In this document: positions 42,276 to 50,273 of the stretch, one piece after another
Layout: every line of letters starts with the position of its first letter
Numbering within the stretch: position 1 is the stretch's first letter
Origin: Synechococcales cyanobacterium CNB
GTDB taxonomy: Bacteria > Planctomycetota > Phycisphaerae > Phycisphaerales > UBA1924
Length of the DNA stretch: 64,000 bases
NCBI GenBank assembly: GCA_030263455.1
Contig: SZOZ01000002.1
Coordinates: 496,001 to 560,000, forward strand
Direction of reading: 5' to 3'
The notes under the pieces: generated by a model
The model's database searches: none
Seen by the model: only the letters and a program-made list of their open reading frames with translations
What the model was told of the DNA's origin: nothing
Program-made: the position numbers and the translations under genes

Positions 42276-42299
42276 TGATTTCAGAATATTCTGAAATCA
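42276..42299. promoter_or_regulatory. Perfect 24-bp palindrome, operator candidate
   Basis: TGATTTCAGAAT joined to its exact complement ATTCTGAAATCA. It is AT-rich against a GC-rich background and lies 39 bases before the GbsR/MarR-type regulator gene, just upstream of a CATACT -10-like hexamer (42327-42332). Autoregulation by the regulator downstream is the simplest reading. Confidence 0.7.
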
Positions 42300-42338
42300 A
42301 TGGTGGACCTTCGGGTCGGCCGCAGGCATACTGGGGAC

Positions 42339-42905
42339 ATGAGCGGCAGCCTTCAGCCCGACACGCTGGGCGAAGCCCAGGACCGGTTCATCGCGGTCTG
42401 GGGACAGATGGGAGGAGCGTGGGGGATCACGCGGACGATGGCGGAGGTGCACGCGCTGCTGTACGTGACGGGCGAGCCGCTGTGCACGGACGACGTGATG
42501 GACCGCCTGCAGATCTCGCGTGGGAACGCTTCGACGTCGCTGCGGGCGTTGCTGGACTGGGGCGTGGTGTCGCGGACGCACAAGCGCGGCGACCGGAAGG
42601 AGTACTTCGTCGCGGAACAGGACGTGTGGACGATGTTCCGGGCGATCGTGCGCGAGCGGATCAAGCGCGAGGTGGACCCGCTGCTGGCGTCGATGCACGA
42701 GATCCGCGAGTTGACCGAGCCGGCGCGGCGCGCGGCGGGACTGGCGGCGGATGAGCGGGCGCGGGTCGAAGCGCACAACGAGCGGCTGGACCAGTTGCTC
42801 GAGTTCCTGACCACGGTGGAGCGGCTGGGGCACCGGTTCGTGAGTCCGGCCGGGCGGGGCTTGCAGGCAGCGGCGACGCTGCTGGCGTCGAAGGTCGCGG
42901 GGTGA
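42339..42905 (+). CDS. GbsR/MarR-family transcriptional regulator
   Basis: A 188-residue winged-helix protein. The helix-turn-helix block TMAEVHALLYVTGEPLCTDDV followed by LQISRGNASTSLRALLDWG matches the GbsR group (RGN-x-S-x-x-L), and the wing VVSRTHKRGDRKEYF follows; the rest is a helical dimerisation arm. Family members control osmoprotectant uptake, lipid or envelope genes in response to small ligands; the ligand here is unknown. The 24-bp palindrome upstream is its probable operator. ATG 42339 is preferred over 42300, which would put the palindrome next to the start. Confidence 0.85.
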   Translation: MSGSLQPDTLGEAQDRFIAVWGQMGGAWGITRTMAEVHALLYVTGEPLCTDDVMDRLQISRGNASTSLRALLDWGVVSRTHKRGDRKEYFVAEQDVWTMFRAIVRERIKREVDPLLASMHEIRELTEPARRAAGLAADERARVEAHNERLDQLLEFLTTVERLGHRFVSPAGRGLQAAATLLASKVAG

Positions 42906-43369
42906 AAGCGATGGGGCGTCGCGCGAACATGGCGGAGGTGGTGGTGCTGGCGGGGCGCAACGGGCACGCGGCCGCGGCCCACGCCGCGCGGCGGAGGCTG
43001 ACGCTGCGCTGGCGGATCGCCCTCGCGGGGGGGGGCGAGGCGACGCTCGAGTGCGCCGTCGAGGAGCCGACGGCGCACGAGCCGGGCGGGTCGCTGGCGT
43101 TCACGCTGGCCGAGGGCGAGGTGCGGCGCGAGGTCGAGTACGGCGCGGCGGGGCGGGTGTCGTGGGTGCGGGACGCGGAATCCGGGCTGGAGCACGTCGA
43201 TGCGCCGGGGCTGCTGGCGTGCTCATTCGAGCGCGACGAGGGGGGGGCTGTCCGGGTGCTCTATGCCAGGACACCGGTGCTTGTGGGGGTTGGCTCGGGC
43301 GGGGGACGGCACGAGTTGGCGGGGGCGGAGGTCGAGGTGGCGGCGGGCCGCCAACTTGAGCGCATCTGA
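42902..43369 (+). CDS. Hypothetical protein downstream of the GbsR-like gene
   Basis: A 155-residue frame whose GTG start overlaps the previous stop codon (GTGA); ATG 42911 or 42932 are alternatives. It has no signal or membrane segment and is rich in Val, Ala, Gly and Glu, with alternating strand-like segments (LTLRWRIALAGGGEATLECAVEE-type) that suggest a beta fold. No family was recognised. Overlap with the regulator gene argues for co-expression. Confidence 0.5.
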   Translation: MKAMGRRANMAEVVVLAGRNGHAAAAHAARRRLTLRWRIALAGGGEATLECAVEEPTAHEPGGSLAFTLAEGEVRREVEYGAAGRVSWVRDAESGLEHVDAPGLLACSFERDEGGAVRVLYARTPVLVGVGSGGGRHELAGAEVEVAAGRQLERI

Positions 43370-43590
43370 CGGTGGTCGAGGGCTGGTGGCCGCTTCGCGT
43401 TCGCCTCGGCGCGGTCGGCGCGTTCAGGTGAGCGTGACGCCCGGGAACCGGCGAGCGGCCTTGCGGAGGAGGGAAGCGAGGTCGCGGGGGATCATGGGGC
43501 ATAGCAGGGGGAGAGAACGGCTGATTCAAAGTTGGAGTTTGGATCAGCAGAACCGCGTTCTCCAACGCTTGCGAATCCTGGACCTTGGCT

Positions 43591-43596
43591 TATCCT
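43591..43596 (+). promoter_or_regulatory. TATCCT -10-like element
   Basis: TATCCT ends seven bases before the ATG at 43604, again without a ribosome site between. Confidence 0.35.
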
Positions 43597-43603
43597 CGTG
43601 GTC

Positions 43604-43930
43604 ATGACTCTGGACGATTCGGCTGAAATCGTGCGCTCTTGGCGGAGCTCGCAGTTCCAGGACCTCGTGGCGGATGTCCTCGATTCGTGCGTGCGCTATG
43701 CGGGCTATCGGGCCGCTTGGGCACTTGCAGACCCCGACAAGCGCCGGGAGATGAACGAAGCGCGTACTCGGTGCCATAATGCGCTCATCGATCGCATCGG
43801 CGTACTCGCGAGAGAGCAAAAAAAGGTTGGGGAGGATACCGCGTGGCACACCGGACTGCCGCCGGATCGGCGGGAACTGGGCGACTTCGCCTGTCTCGTG
43901 CATGCGGTGCTCGCGTTGAGCACTGGATGA
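43604..43930 (+). CDS. Hypothetical helical protein
   Basis: A 108-residue soluble, mostly helical protein with DLVADVLDSCVRYAGYRAAWA, EARTRCHNALIDRIGVLARE and an ELGDFACLVHAVLAL end. G+C is visibly lower than in neighbouring genes and it contains an eight-A-like tract (AAAAAA near 43820), suggesting recent arrival. The start ATG 43604 is taken because of the TATCCT element; an earlier GTG/ATG at 43532 gives an unlikely N-terminus. The 233-base gap before it holds only repeat-like GC-rich sequence. Function unknown. Confidence 0.55.
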   Translation: MTLDDSAEIVRSWRSSQFQDLVADVLDSCVRYAGYRAAWALADPDKRREMNEARTRCHNALIDRIGVLAREQKKVGEDTAWHTGLPPDRRELGDFACLVHAVLALSTG

Positions 43931-44083
43931 CGTTGCAGGCCGAACTCGTCCTCATCCGCGTACGGAGCGGATGCTTGCCGTGCTTCCGGTTCATGACACG
44001 TACATGAGGATGGGTTACCCTGGCAACGGCCTCGGACTCGCCGCGAGGAGCCTTCTGTCTGCATGAGGCCCCATCGCAAGTGG

Positions 44084-44707
44084 TCAGCCCTGCGTTTCCT
44101 TCTCCCCCCCCCCACCCCTGCCAACGAGGATGCGGGCGATGACGTCCTGGACGTGCAGGCCGGTCTGGTCGCGGCCGTGGCCTTGGACGTGCATCGCGGA
44201 GACCACGCCGTAGCCCAGGCCGAGGTAGATCATCAGCCAGCCGAGGATGGTGGCGGTGAAGCGGGAGGTAACGCGGCCTTTCTCCTGCGCGCGGACGAGT
44301 TCCTCGGCGATGAAGTCGTGCAGCGAGCGGATGTGGTGGACGAGCGCCTCGTGGATTTCGGGGTCGTCGACCTCGGTGATGGCCTGGAGGAAGACGCGGT
44401 AGGCGGCGCGGCCTCGCTCGGAGACCATCGGGTTGTCGCCGATGAGGCGGCGGAGACGCTCGGCCGGGTCTTCCGCGTCCTTGAGATCCTGCTCCCACTG
44501 GCGGAGGGTCTCGCGGCCTGATCGCTCGATGAGGGCGATGAAGAGTTCGCGCTTGGACTTGAAGTGGCGGTAGATGATCGGCTCGGTCACGCCGGCGGCC
44601 TTGGCGAGTTCGGAGGTGGTGGCGCGGGCGTAGCCATGCTTGGCGAAGAGATCGGCGGCGCAGTCGAGGAGCTGCTCCTTGCGCTTGGCGGCGGGCAGGC
44701 GGCTCAT
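44084..44707 (-). CDS. TetR-family transcriptional regulator
   Basis: A 207-residue regulator. The N-terminal helix-turn-helix is typical: LLDCAADLFAKHGYARATTS, then AKAAGVTEPIIYRHFKSKRELF. The C-terminal ligand-binding half has an amphipathic helix and a hydrophobic stretch (ATILGWLMIYLGLGYGVVSAM). It overlaps the yidD stop by four bases, so it is last in the operon with rnpA and yidD, an odd partner for RNA and protein-insertion genes. Ligand unknown. It ends with a Gly-rich tail. Confidence 0.9.
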   Translation of the reverse strand: MSRLPAAKRKEQLLDCAADLFAKHGYARATTSELAKAAGVTEPIIYRHFKSKRELFIALIERSGRETLRQWEQDLKDAEDPAERLRRLIGDNPMVSERGRAAYRVFLQAITEVDDPEIHEALVHHIRSLHDFIAEELVRAQEKGRVTSRFTATILGWLMIYLGLGYGVVSAMHVQGHGRDQTGLHVQDVIARILVGRGGGGEKETQG

Positions 44708-45036
44708 CTGGATCCTTCCTGAGTGGGCGGAGGCTCTTTATACGGTGCCGGGCCGGTCTCTGCACGCGGGGGCGCTTCGGGGATGGGGACGGGGTCGTAT
44801 CCGCCGCGGACGAAGGGGTGGCAGCGGAGGAGTCGGCGGATGGTGAGCGTCGTGCCGCGGATGGGGCCGTGGAGGCGGTAGGCCTCGAGGGCGTACCGGG
44901 AGCAGGTGGGTTCGTATCGGCACTGGCCGCCGACGATGGGGGAGAGGGTCCAGCGGTAGAGGTGGATGAGGGCGATGAAGGGCGCAGAGGCAACTCGGGC
45001 GAACGGGCCGGGGCGAGAGTCGGAGGGCGCGATCAC
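44704..45036 (-). CDS. yidD: Membrane protein insertion efficiency factor YidD
   Basis: A 110-residue protein with the family pattern LIHLYRWTLSPIVGGQCRYEP and TCSRYALEA-x-x-LHG, then TIRRLLRCHPFVRGGYDPVP. YidD is a small amphipathic inner-membrane-associated protein that aids YidC-dependent insertion. The gene overlaps rnpA by four bases (ATGA-type), the conserved order rnpA-yidD. yidC does not follow; a TetR gene does. A short Pro/Glu-rich tail is extra. Confidence 0.95.
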   Translation of the reverse strand: MIAPSDSRPGPFARVASAPFIALIHLYRWTLSPIVGGQCRYEPTCSRYALEAYRLHGPIRGTTLTIRRLLRCHPFVRGGYDPVPIPEAPPRAETGPAPYKEPPPTQEGSR

Positions 45037-45455
45037 GCTCCGCCTCCGTCCTCCGAGCGACGGGCGCGACGCTCCACTTCGCGGTGGGCGCGCTCGGCGA
45101 GCGTGAGGAGCACGCGGCGGTACTCAGGCGCGGGGAGCGGGTCGTGGGCACGCACGCTGAGGATGAGGTCGTAGGAGTTGCCGTCGGCGGCGCGGGGCAG
45201 GTCGTGCTGGACGTGACGGAAGGCCTCGCGGAGTCTGCGCTTGATGGCGTTGCGTCGGACGGCGATGCCGACGCGGCGCGAGACCGAGAGGCCGAGTCGC
45301 GGGTGTGCGAGGCCGTTCGGACGGGCGAAGAGTGTGAGCGGGCCGAGCGACTTGCGGAGGCCGCAGTCGAAGACGGCCTGGTAGTCGCGGTCGCGTGAGA
45401 GACGGCGGCTGGGTGGGAGCGTCAGTCGCGGGCGCGGGGGTCGGCCCGTGGTCAT
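45033..45455 (-). CDS. rnpA: Ribonuclease P protein component
   Basis: A 140-residue basic protein with LTLPPSRRLSRDRDYQAVF at the N-terminus and the RNR-type signature VGIAVRRNAIKRRLREAFR. It binds the catalytic RNA that trims tRNA 5' ends. It is longer than the usual 115-120 residues. The classical rpmH gene is not upstream; a membrane-protein gene ends 21 bases before it. Convergent or coupled genes yidD and tetR follow. Confidence 0.95.
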   Translation of the reverse strand: MTTGRPPRPRLTLPPSRRLSRDRDYQAVFDCGLRKSLGPLTLFARPNGLAHPRLGLSVSRRVGIAVRRNAIKRRLREAFRHVQHDLPRAADGNSYDLILSVRAHDPLPAPEYRRVLLTLAERAHREVERRARRSEDGGGA

Positions 45456-45476
45456 GAGGGAGGATAGGGGCCGGCG

Positions 45477-45956
45477 TCACCGGCGCGAGGGCGGCATGAG
45501 GCCGACCATGAGGCAGAACGCCCCGCCCGCGATCAACCAGAGGCGGGAGCGCTGGCCGGTGGCGAGACGGCTGAGCGTCGAGGCGACGGTTCGCTGCTCG
45601 GGGAGCCGGATCGGGGCGGGCTCGAGGGTCGGAAAGACCGAGGCGTCCGCGTTCAAGTTGACCGGGAGGATCGGCACGCGGCCCTCCGGAACCAGGTGGA
45701 GTTGCGTCGCGGCGAGGGACTGGACCACGCCAGGCTCGCGGGCTTCAAGGGCGCGGAGATAGCGTTCGTGGCGGAGAAGCCGCTCGCGGCGCTGGCTCTC
45801 GATGGCAAGGGCACGGTCGCGCTGCCAACGGGCCTCGTCGAGGTCCGCCTTGGCCGGGAGGAGTATGGTGGCGGAGAGAATGGCGACACCGGCGAGCAGA
45901 AAGAGCCAGCCGGGGTCGAAGCGGGTGATGGGAGCGTCGCGGGTCGGGCGGAGCAC
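45477..45956 (-). CDS. Hypothetical bitopic membrane protein upstream of rnpA
   Basis: A 159-residue protein from a GTG at 45956, chosen because TACTCT (minus strand, 45962-45967) ends five bases before it; the longer frame from further upstream has no signal. It has two membrane segments (WLFLLAGVAILSATILL near residue 18 and LWLIAGGAFCLMVGL near 140) with a coiled-coil region (DEARWQRDRALAIESQRRER) between. No family recognised. It heads the rnpA-yidD-tetR operon. Confidence 0.6.
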   Translation of the reverse strand: MLRPTRDAPITRFDPGWLFLLAGVAILSATILLPAKADLDEARWQRDRALAIESQRRERLLRHERYLRALEAREPGVVQSLAATQLHLVPEGRVPILPVNLNADASVFPTLEPAPIRLPEQRTVASTLSRLATGQRSRLWLIAGGAFCLMVGLMPPSRR

Positions 45957-45961
45957 GGGGA

Positions 45962-45967
45962 AGAGTA
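45962..45967 (-). promoter_or_regulatory. TACTCT -10-like element before the rnpA operon
   Basis: Read on the minus strand, ATACTCT in a GC-rich context, five bases before the GTG start at 45956. Consistent with a leaderless start for the operon. Confidence 0.4.
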
Positions 45968-46059
45968 TCGGGCGGCGCGGGGCAAAGGGCCAAATCGGCA
46001 AATCCGGAAGATGCAACGCAGCACCACTACGGCGCGGGGGAGAGAGGGAGAGCGGGGCG

Positions 46060-46065
46060 TAGAAT
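46060..46065 (+). promoter_or_regulatory. TAGAAT -10-like element
   Basis: TAGAAT ends nine bases before the ATG at 46075 of the degenerate beta-ketoacyl synthase gene; no ribosome site lies between. Confidence 0.45.
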
Positions 46066-46074
46066 CCGGCTCGC

Positions 46075-47457
46075 ATGCGCAGGCGGGTGGTCATCACGGG
46101 TGTCGGGGCGGTCTCCGGCTTTGGAGTGGGTCTGCCCGCGCTGTGGTCCGGGCTGGTAGAGGGAAGGTCGGCCCTCCGGCGGATCGGCCTGTTCGACGCG
46201 TCGGGGTTTCCGTGGCGGCTGGGGGCGGAGGCCGCGGGGTTCAGCGCGCGGGACCACGTGCCCAAGCACTACCGCAAGGCGGTGAAGGTCATGGCCCGGG
46301 ACACCGAGTTGGCGGTGGCCGCGGCGGGATGCGCGGTCGCGGACGCGGCGCTTGTAACGCGGGTGACGGCGGAGAACGGCACACCGACGACGTACCCCGG
46401 CGAGCGGCTGGGGTGCCAGATCGGCGCGGGGCTGATCGCGGCGGAGGTGGGTGAGTTGGCGGCGGCGTTCTCGACGGCGGTGACCAGAGCGGGCGACGCG
46501 GCCTGGGGCGGGTTCGACCTGCGGGCATGGGGAACCGTGAAGGAGGCGGACGGAGGGGGAGGGATGGAGAACCTGCCCCCGCTGTGGATGCTCAAGTACC
46601 TGCCGAACATGCTGGCGTGCCACGTGACGATCCTGCACGGGGCGGAGGGGCCGAGCAACACGATCACCTGCTCGGAGTCGAGCGGGCTGCTCTCGATCGG
46701 GGAGAGCGTGCGGGTGATCGAGCGCGACGACGCGGACGCTTGCTTCTCGGGGGGGGCGGAGAGCAAGCTGAACCCGATGGGCGTGCTTCGGATCGGGCTG
46801 GCGGGCCGGCTCGCCGAGACGGGCGATGACGAGGACGGGGCCGCGTTCGTGCGCCCGTTCGACCCGGAGGGCACGGGCACGCTGCTCGGCGAGGGGGGGG
46901 GCGTGCTGATCCTCGAGGAGCGCGGAGCGGCGCTGCGTCGCGGGGCGCGGGCGTACGCCGAGGTTGCGGGGTTCGGAGCCTCGCACTCGCCGGCGCGGTG
47001 GAGCGGGATGGACGGCCCGCCCGCCACAGTCGGCGAGGGCGCGGACGAGGGCGTGCGCGACGCGATCCTCAATGCCCTGGACGACGCCGCGATCGGGCCG
47101 GAGGAGATCGACGCGATCGTGGTCGGCGCCTTCGGCGTGCCGTGGGTCGATGCCGGCGAGGCGGGCGCGCTGCGCGAGGTCTTCGCCGATCGACTGGGCG
47201 AGATCGAACTGGTGACGACGAAGCCCGCGATCGGCGACAGCATGGCGGGTGAGGGGGCGCTTCTGGCGGCGGTCGGCGCTGCGTGCGTGCGCGAGCAGCG
47301 ACTCCCGGCGCGGCTGCACGCGGGCAGGCCGGCGCAGGGGCTGCGGGCGGGTCCGGCCCAGACGCGAGGGGCGAACCTTCGCCACGTGCTGGTGTGCACG
47401 CCGTCGCTCTTCGGGCAGGTGGGCGCGGTCGTGCTGCGCCGCGCGGAGGACGGGTGA
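46075..47457 (+). CDS. Degenerate beta-ketoacyl synthase (chain-length-factor-like)
   Basis: A 460-residue thiolase-fold protein with RRVVITGVGAVSG and FSGGAESKLNPMG typical of FabF-like enzymes. The nucleophile Cys (C199) is present in TITCSESSG, an unusual context. The two histidines of the Cys-His-His triad are lost: AFGVPWVDAGE replaces HGTGT-x-x-ND, and KPAIGDSMAGEG has D where K-x-x-x-GH is normal. It may act as a non-condensing partner, like the chain-length factor of type II polyketide synthases, of the intact synthase at 48158. No acyl carrier protein gene is in sight. Confidence 0.8.
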   Translation: MRRRVVITGVGAVSGFGVGLPALWSGLVEGRSALRRIGLFDASGFPWRLGAEAAGFSARDHVPKHYRKAVKVMARDTELAVAAAGCAVADAALVTRVTAENGTPTTYPGERLGCQIGAGLIAAEVGELAAAFSTAVTRAGDAAWGGFDLRAWGTVKEADGGGGMENLPPLWMLKYLPNMLACHVTILHGAEGPSNTITCSESSGLLSIGESVRVIERDDADACFSGGAESKLNPMGVLRIGLAGRLAETGDDEDGAAFVRPFDPEGTGTLLGEGGGVLILEERGAALRRGARAYAEVAGFGASHSPARWSGMDGPPATVGEGADEGVRDAILNALDDAAIGPEEIDAIVVGAFGVPWVDAGEAGALREVFADRLGEIELVTTKPAIGDSMAGEGALLAAVGAACVREQRLPARLHAGRPAQGLRAGPAQTRGANLRHVLVCTPSLFGQVGAVVLRRAEDG

Positions 47458-47527
47458 ATCGGAGTTCAGCGCACACGCCCGCGTGGGCGGTGCGGCTACG
47501 TGTTTCTTCCTCTTACGGAGAACAACC

Positions 47528-48061
47528 GTGTACGACGATCGAAACAGAGGCCGGCGGTACGGCAGCCACGAGGGACAGCGCGAGCGTCGCGGGACGCCGC
47601 TCTCGGACCTGGACCCGAACCTGACGGAGATGAGCCGCAAGGTGATCGGCGCGGCGATCGAGGTGCACCGCGCGCTGGGGCCGGGCTACGACGAGAGCGC
47701 GTACGCCGGCGCGCTGAAGCAGGAACTGGACGGGCTGGGCGTGGCGTACAAGGCCGGGCACCGCTTCGACGTGCGCTACAAGGACCGCGTCGTGGGCGGG
47801 ACGACTGCGGACCTGTGGGTGGGCGACCGGTTCGTGGTCGAGGTGATGGCACGCACGGGCGAGATCGGCGGGGCTGAGCGTGCCGCCCTGCGGGCGCAAC
47901 TGCGCGCGGCCGACGTGGAACTGGGACTCATCATCAACTTCGGCGAGCGCCGGCTCAAGGACGGGCTGGTGCGCGTGCTCAACCCCGACAAACTCAACGC
48001 GATGCGGGGGGATGACCACGAGGGCGATGACGATGAATACGAGGACGATGACGAAGAGTGA
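47528..48061 (+). CDS. GxxExxY family protein
   Basis: A 177-residue protein from GTG 47528 with CGGAG seven bases upstream. The family signature is ALGPGYDESAYAGAL (G-x-x-E-x-x-Y), followed by a restriction-enzyme-like alpha-beta core ending RFVVEVMARTGEIG, in which most relatives have ELKA. The protein closes with an acidic tail (DDHEGDDDEYEDDDEE). The family is related to PD-(D/E)xK nucleases but has no proven activity. It sits between the two ketoacyl synthase genes; its role there is unclear. Confidence 0.85.
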   Translation: MYDDRNRGRRYGSHEGQRERRGTPLSDLDPNLTEMSRKVIGAAIEVHRALGPGYDESAYAGALKQELDGLGVAYKAGHRFDVRYKDRVVGGTTADLWVGDRFVVEVMARTGEIGGAERAALRAQLRAADVELGLIINFGERRLKDGLVRVLNPDKLNAMRGDDHEGDDDEYEDDDEE

Positions 48062-48067
48062 AGAAGC

Positions 48068-48092
48068 GTGGGAGTGACGAAGTGACGGAGTG
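48068..48092 (+). repeat. Dispersed GTGACGAAGTGACGGAGTG-type repeat, copy 2
   Basis: Reads GGGAGTGACGAAGTGACGGA then GTGCGG, after the GxxExxY gene. It is followed by an 8-bp hairpin (48092-48099 with 48115-48122) that may end that transcript. Confidence 0.5.
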
Positions 48093-48157
48093 CGGTGGCG
48101 CGGGTGTGTCCTGTGCCACCGCCTCCGGCCTCAAGACGCAAGACTCAGGACTTCTCC

Positions 48158-49519
48158 GTGTCACGCCGTGTCGTCATCACCGGGATGGGCTGGATCACGC
48201 CGCTGGGGTGCGGCGTGGAGCCGGCGTGGCGCGCGCTGCTCGAAGGACGCAACGCCATCGGGCCGGTGACGCGGTACGACGCCTCGACGTTCGCCACGAA
48301 CTTCGCGGCGGAGGTCAAGGGATTCCGGCTCTCGGATTTCATCACGGACCCCGCGCGGCTGGCGGCGTGCCGCGACGCGGGGCTGCACGCGCAGTACGCG
48401 CTCGCGGCCGCGGCGATGGCGTGGGAACAGTCCGGGCTGGGCACGCGGAACGGCGAACCGCTGTACGCGGGGTTGAACCCGCGCCGCGTGGGCGTGTACC
48501 TGGGCGCGGGCGAGGGGTGCCTGGACTACCCGAACTTCGTGGCGACGAACCTGGCGTCGTGGGACGCGGGGTCGCGGGCGGTGGACGCGCGCCGGTGGGC
48601 GGAGGCCGCGCTGGCGCGGATGGACATGCGGCGTGAGCTGGAGCAGGAGCCGAACGCCGCGCTGACGCACGTGGCGTCGGCGTTCGGGTGCCGCGGACCG
48701 GCGTTCAACTGCATGACGGCGTGCGCGGCGAGCACGCAGGCCGTGGGCGAGGCGTTCGAGATGCTGCGCCGCGGCGACGCGGACGTCATGCTCGCGGGCG
48801 GGTCGCACAGCATGATCCACCTGCTGGGGATGACGGGGTTCATCCGGCTGACGGCGATGAGCACGCGGCGCGAGACGCCGGAATCGGCCGCACGCCCGTT
48901 CGACCAGACCCGCGATGGGTTCGTGATGGGCGAGGGGGCGGGCGTGCTGGTGCTGGAGACACTCGAACACTTCGAGAAGCGCAAGGGCGAGATCGAACCG
49001 CTCGCGGAGCTGGTGGGGTACGGCTCGAGCGCGGACGCCTTCCGCATCACGGACATGCACCCGGAGGGGAAGGGGCCTGCGTCGGCGATGTCGCGCGCGT
49101 TGCGCCAGGCGGGGATCGATCCGCGCGAGCCGCGCGAGGGCGGACGCGCGCCGGTGGACTACGTCTCCGCGCACGGCACGGGAACGAGCGAGAACGACTC
49201 GATCGAGACCCGCGCGATCCGGCAGGTCTTCGGCCCGCAGGCACCGCGGCTGGCGGTGAGTTCCATCAAGTCGATGATGGGGCACCTGATCCAGGCGGCG
49301 GGAGCGGTGGAGCTGATGACCTGCGTGCAGGCGATCCGGACGGGGTGGCTGCCCCCCACGATGAACCTGCATCGGCCCGACCCCCAGTGCGACCTCGACT
49401 ACATCCCGAACAGGGCTCGCGACCTGAACCCGTCCGGCGGCGTCGAGGTATGCCTGTCGAACAGTTTCGGTTTCGGCGGGCAGAACGACACGCTGGTGGT
49501 GCGGCGTTACCGGCCCTGA
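48158..49519 (+). CDS. fabF: Beta-ketoacyl synthase II-like enzyme
   Basis: A 453-residue condensing enzyme. It starts SRRVVITGMGW from a GTG at 48158; an ATG at 48095 is the alternative. Active-site residues are all present: Cys189 in NCMTACAAST, HGTGTSEND for the first His, and SIKSMMGHLIQAAG for the Lys and second His. It condenses malonyl-ACP with an acyl chain. The intact copy following a degenerate copy parallels the KS-alpha/KS-beta order of type II polyketide synthases, but an ordinary FabF role is possible. Confidence 0.9.
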   Translation: MSRRVVITGMGWITPLGCGVEPAWRALLEGRNAIGPVTRYDASTFATNFAAEVKGFRLSDFITDPARLAACRDAGLHAQYALAAAAMAWEQSGLGTRNGEPLYAGLNPRRVGVYLGAGEGCLDYPNFVATNLASWDAGSRAVDARRWAEAALARMDMRRELEQEPNAALTHVASAFGCRGPAFNCMTACAASTQAVGEAFEMLRRGDADVMLAGGSHSMIHLLGMTGFIRLTAMSTRRETPESAARPFDQTRDGFVMGEGAGVLVLETLEHFEKRKGEIEPLAELVGYGSSADAFRITDMHPEGKGPASAMSRALRQAGIDPREPREGGRAPVDYVSAHGTGTSENDSIETRAIRQVFGPQAPRLAVSSIKSMMGHLIQAAGAVELMTCVQAIRTGWLPPTMNLHRPDPQCDLDYIPNRARDLNPSGGVEVCLSNSFGFGGQNDTLVVRRYRP

Positions 49520-49587
49520 GCGGCATCCCGCGGCCTGGTCATGCGTCCGGGTCGCGACCGCCGATGAGCAGTCGGGAGGGCTGTGCG

Positions 49588-50232
49588 ATGGCGGCGACGG
49601 CGTTTGTGCGCGTGGTGTCGGCTGGCGCGATGATCGCCCTGGCGGGGCTGGGGAGCGTGCTGGGGTATCGGTTCCTGCGCTCGCAGGCGGAGGCGGCGGT
49701 CTACCGCGACCGGCTGGCGACGCTCGCCGAGGAGTACGAGGGCCTGCGCGCCACGTACAACGAAGCGGTGCGGCGGACGGCCGTGACGGAGCTGGTCGTG
49801 CGCGACGGGCGGCTGAGCGTGCGCGTGCGGACTGCGGACGGGGCGATCCGGGAGACGCCGACGCCCTACGACCCGCGCGGCGAGGTGTACGTGGACTACG
49901 TGGTGCGCGACGGGCGGCTGTGGATCCGGCGCGTGTTCGATGCCTCGACGCCGCCGAGCAGGGCGGTGGTGATCGACCCCGCGTTCGGCGAGGTGGCGTG
50001 GGGAGACGGCGAGGTGGGCAAGGCGGTCTACCGGAGCCTGGGCGAAGGGCGATGGGTGGTGAGCGTGACAGGGGGGGGGTCGCTGGGGCTGGTGCGCGCA
50101 GGCGACGCGGACGAGGTGGAGTTGTCGAGCGCGCCGGCGGTGCGCGACTACGAACCGGCCCTGCGCGAGGCGGACGCGGCGGCGCGGGCGATCGGTCTGC
50201 GCGAGGTGCTGTCGTCGGCGATCGGGCGGTGA
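49588..50232 (+). CDS. Membrane-anchored hypothetical protein
   Basis: A 214-residue protein. ATG 49588 follows CGGGAGGG by seven bases; an earlier ATG at 49564 is possible. Membrane segment at about residues 9-28 (VVSAGAMIALAGLGSVLGYRF), then a coiled-coil region (AEAAVYRDRLATLAEEYEGLRATYNEAVRR) and a beta-rich periplasmic part with two DGRLS/DGRLW hairpins. A nine-G run at 50071-50079 encodes GGG. No family recognised; it lies between the ketoacyl synthase and glycyl-tRNA synthetase genes. Confidence 0.6.
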   Translation: MAATAFVRVVSAGAMIALAGLGSVLGYRFLRSQAEAAVYRDRLATLAEEYEGLRATYNEAVRRTAVTELVVRDGRLSVRVRTADGAIRETPTPYDPRGEVYVDYVVRDGRLWIRRVFDASTPPSRAVVIDPAFGEVAWGDGEVGKAVYRSLGEGRWVVSVTGGGSLGLVRAGDADEVELSSAPAVRDYEPALREADAAARAIGLREVLSSAIGR

Positions 50233-50244
50233 ACGGTCCCGCCC

Positions 50245-50250
50245 TATAGT
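50245..50250 (+). promoter_or_regulatory. TATAGT -10 element of glyQS
   Basis: TATAGT lies 23 bases before the ATG at 50274, giving a short leader that includes CGGAGG as ribosome site. Confidence 0.5.
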
Positions 50251-50273
50251 TGGCCCCGCATCGGAGGCCGCGC

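Noticed and set aside
42182-42280. Short open frame of about 31 codons before the palindrome
   Set aside because: Arg-rich composition without a ribosome site; no similarity to any known leader peptide.
47528-48061. GxxExxY protein as a proven nuclease of a defence system
   Set aside because: The expected ELKA motif reads VEVMAR and no partner defence gene is present; only the family name is supported.
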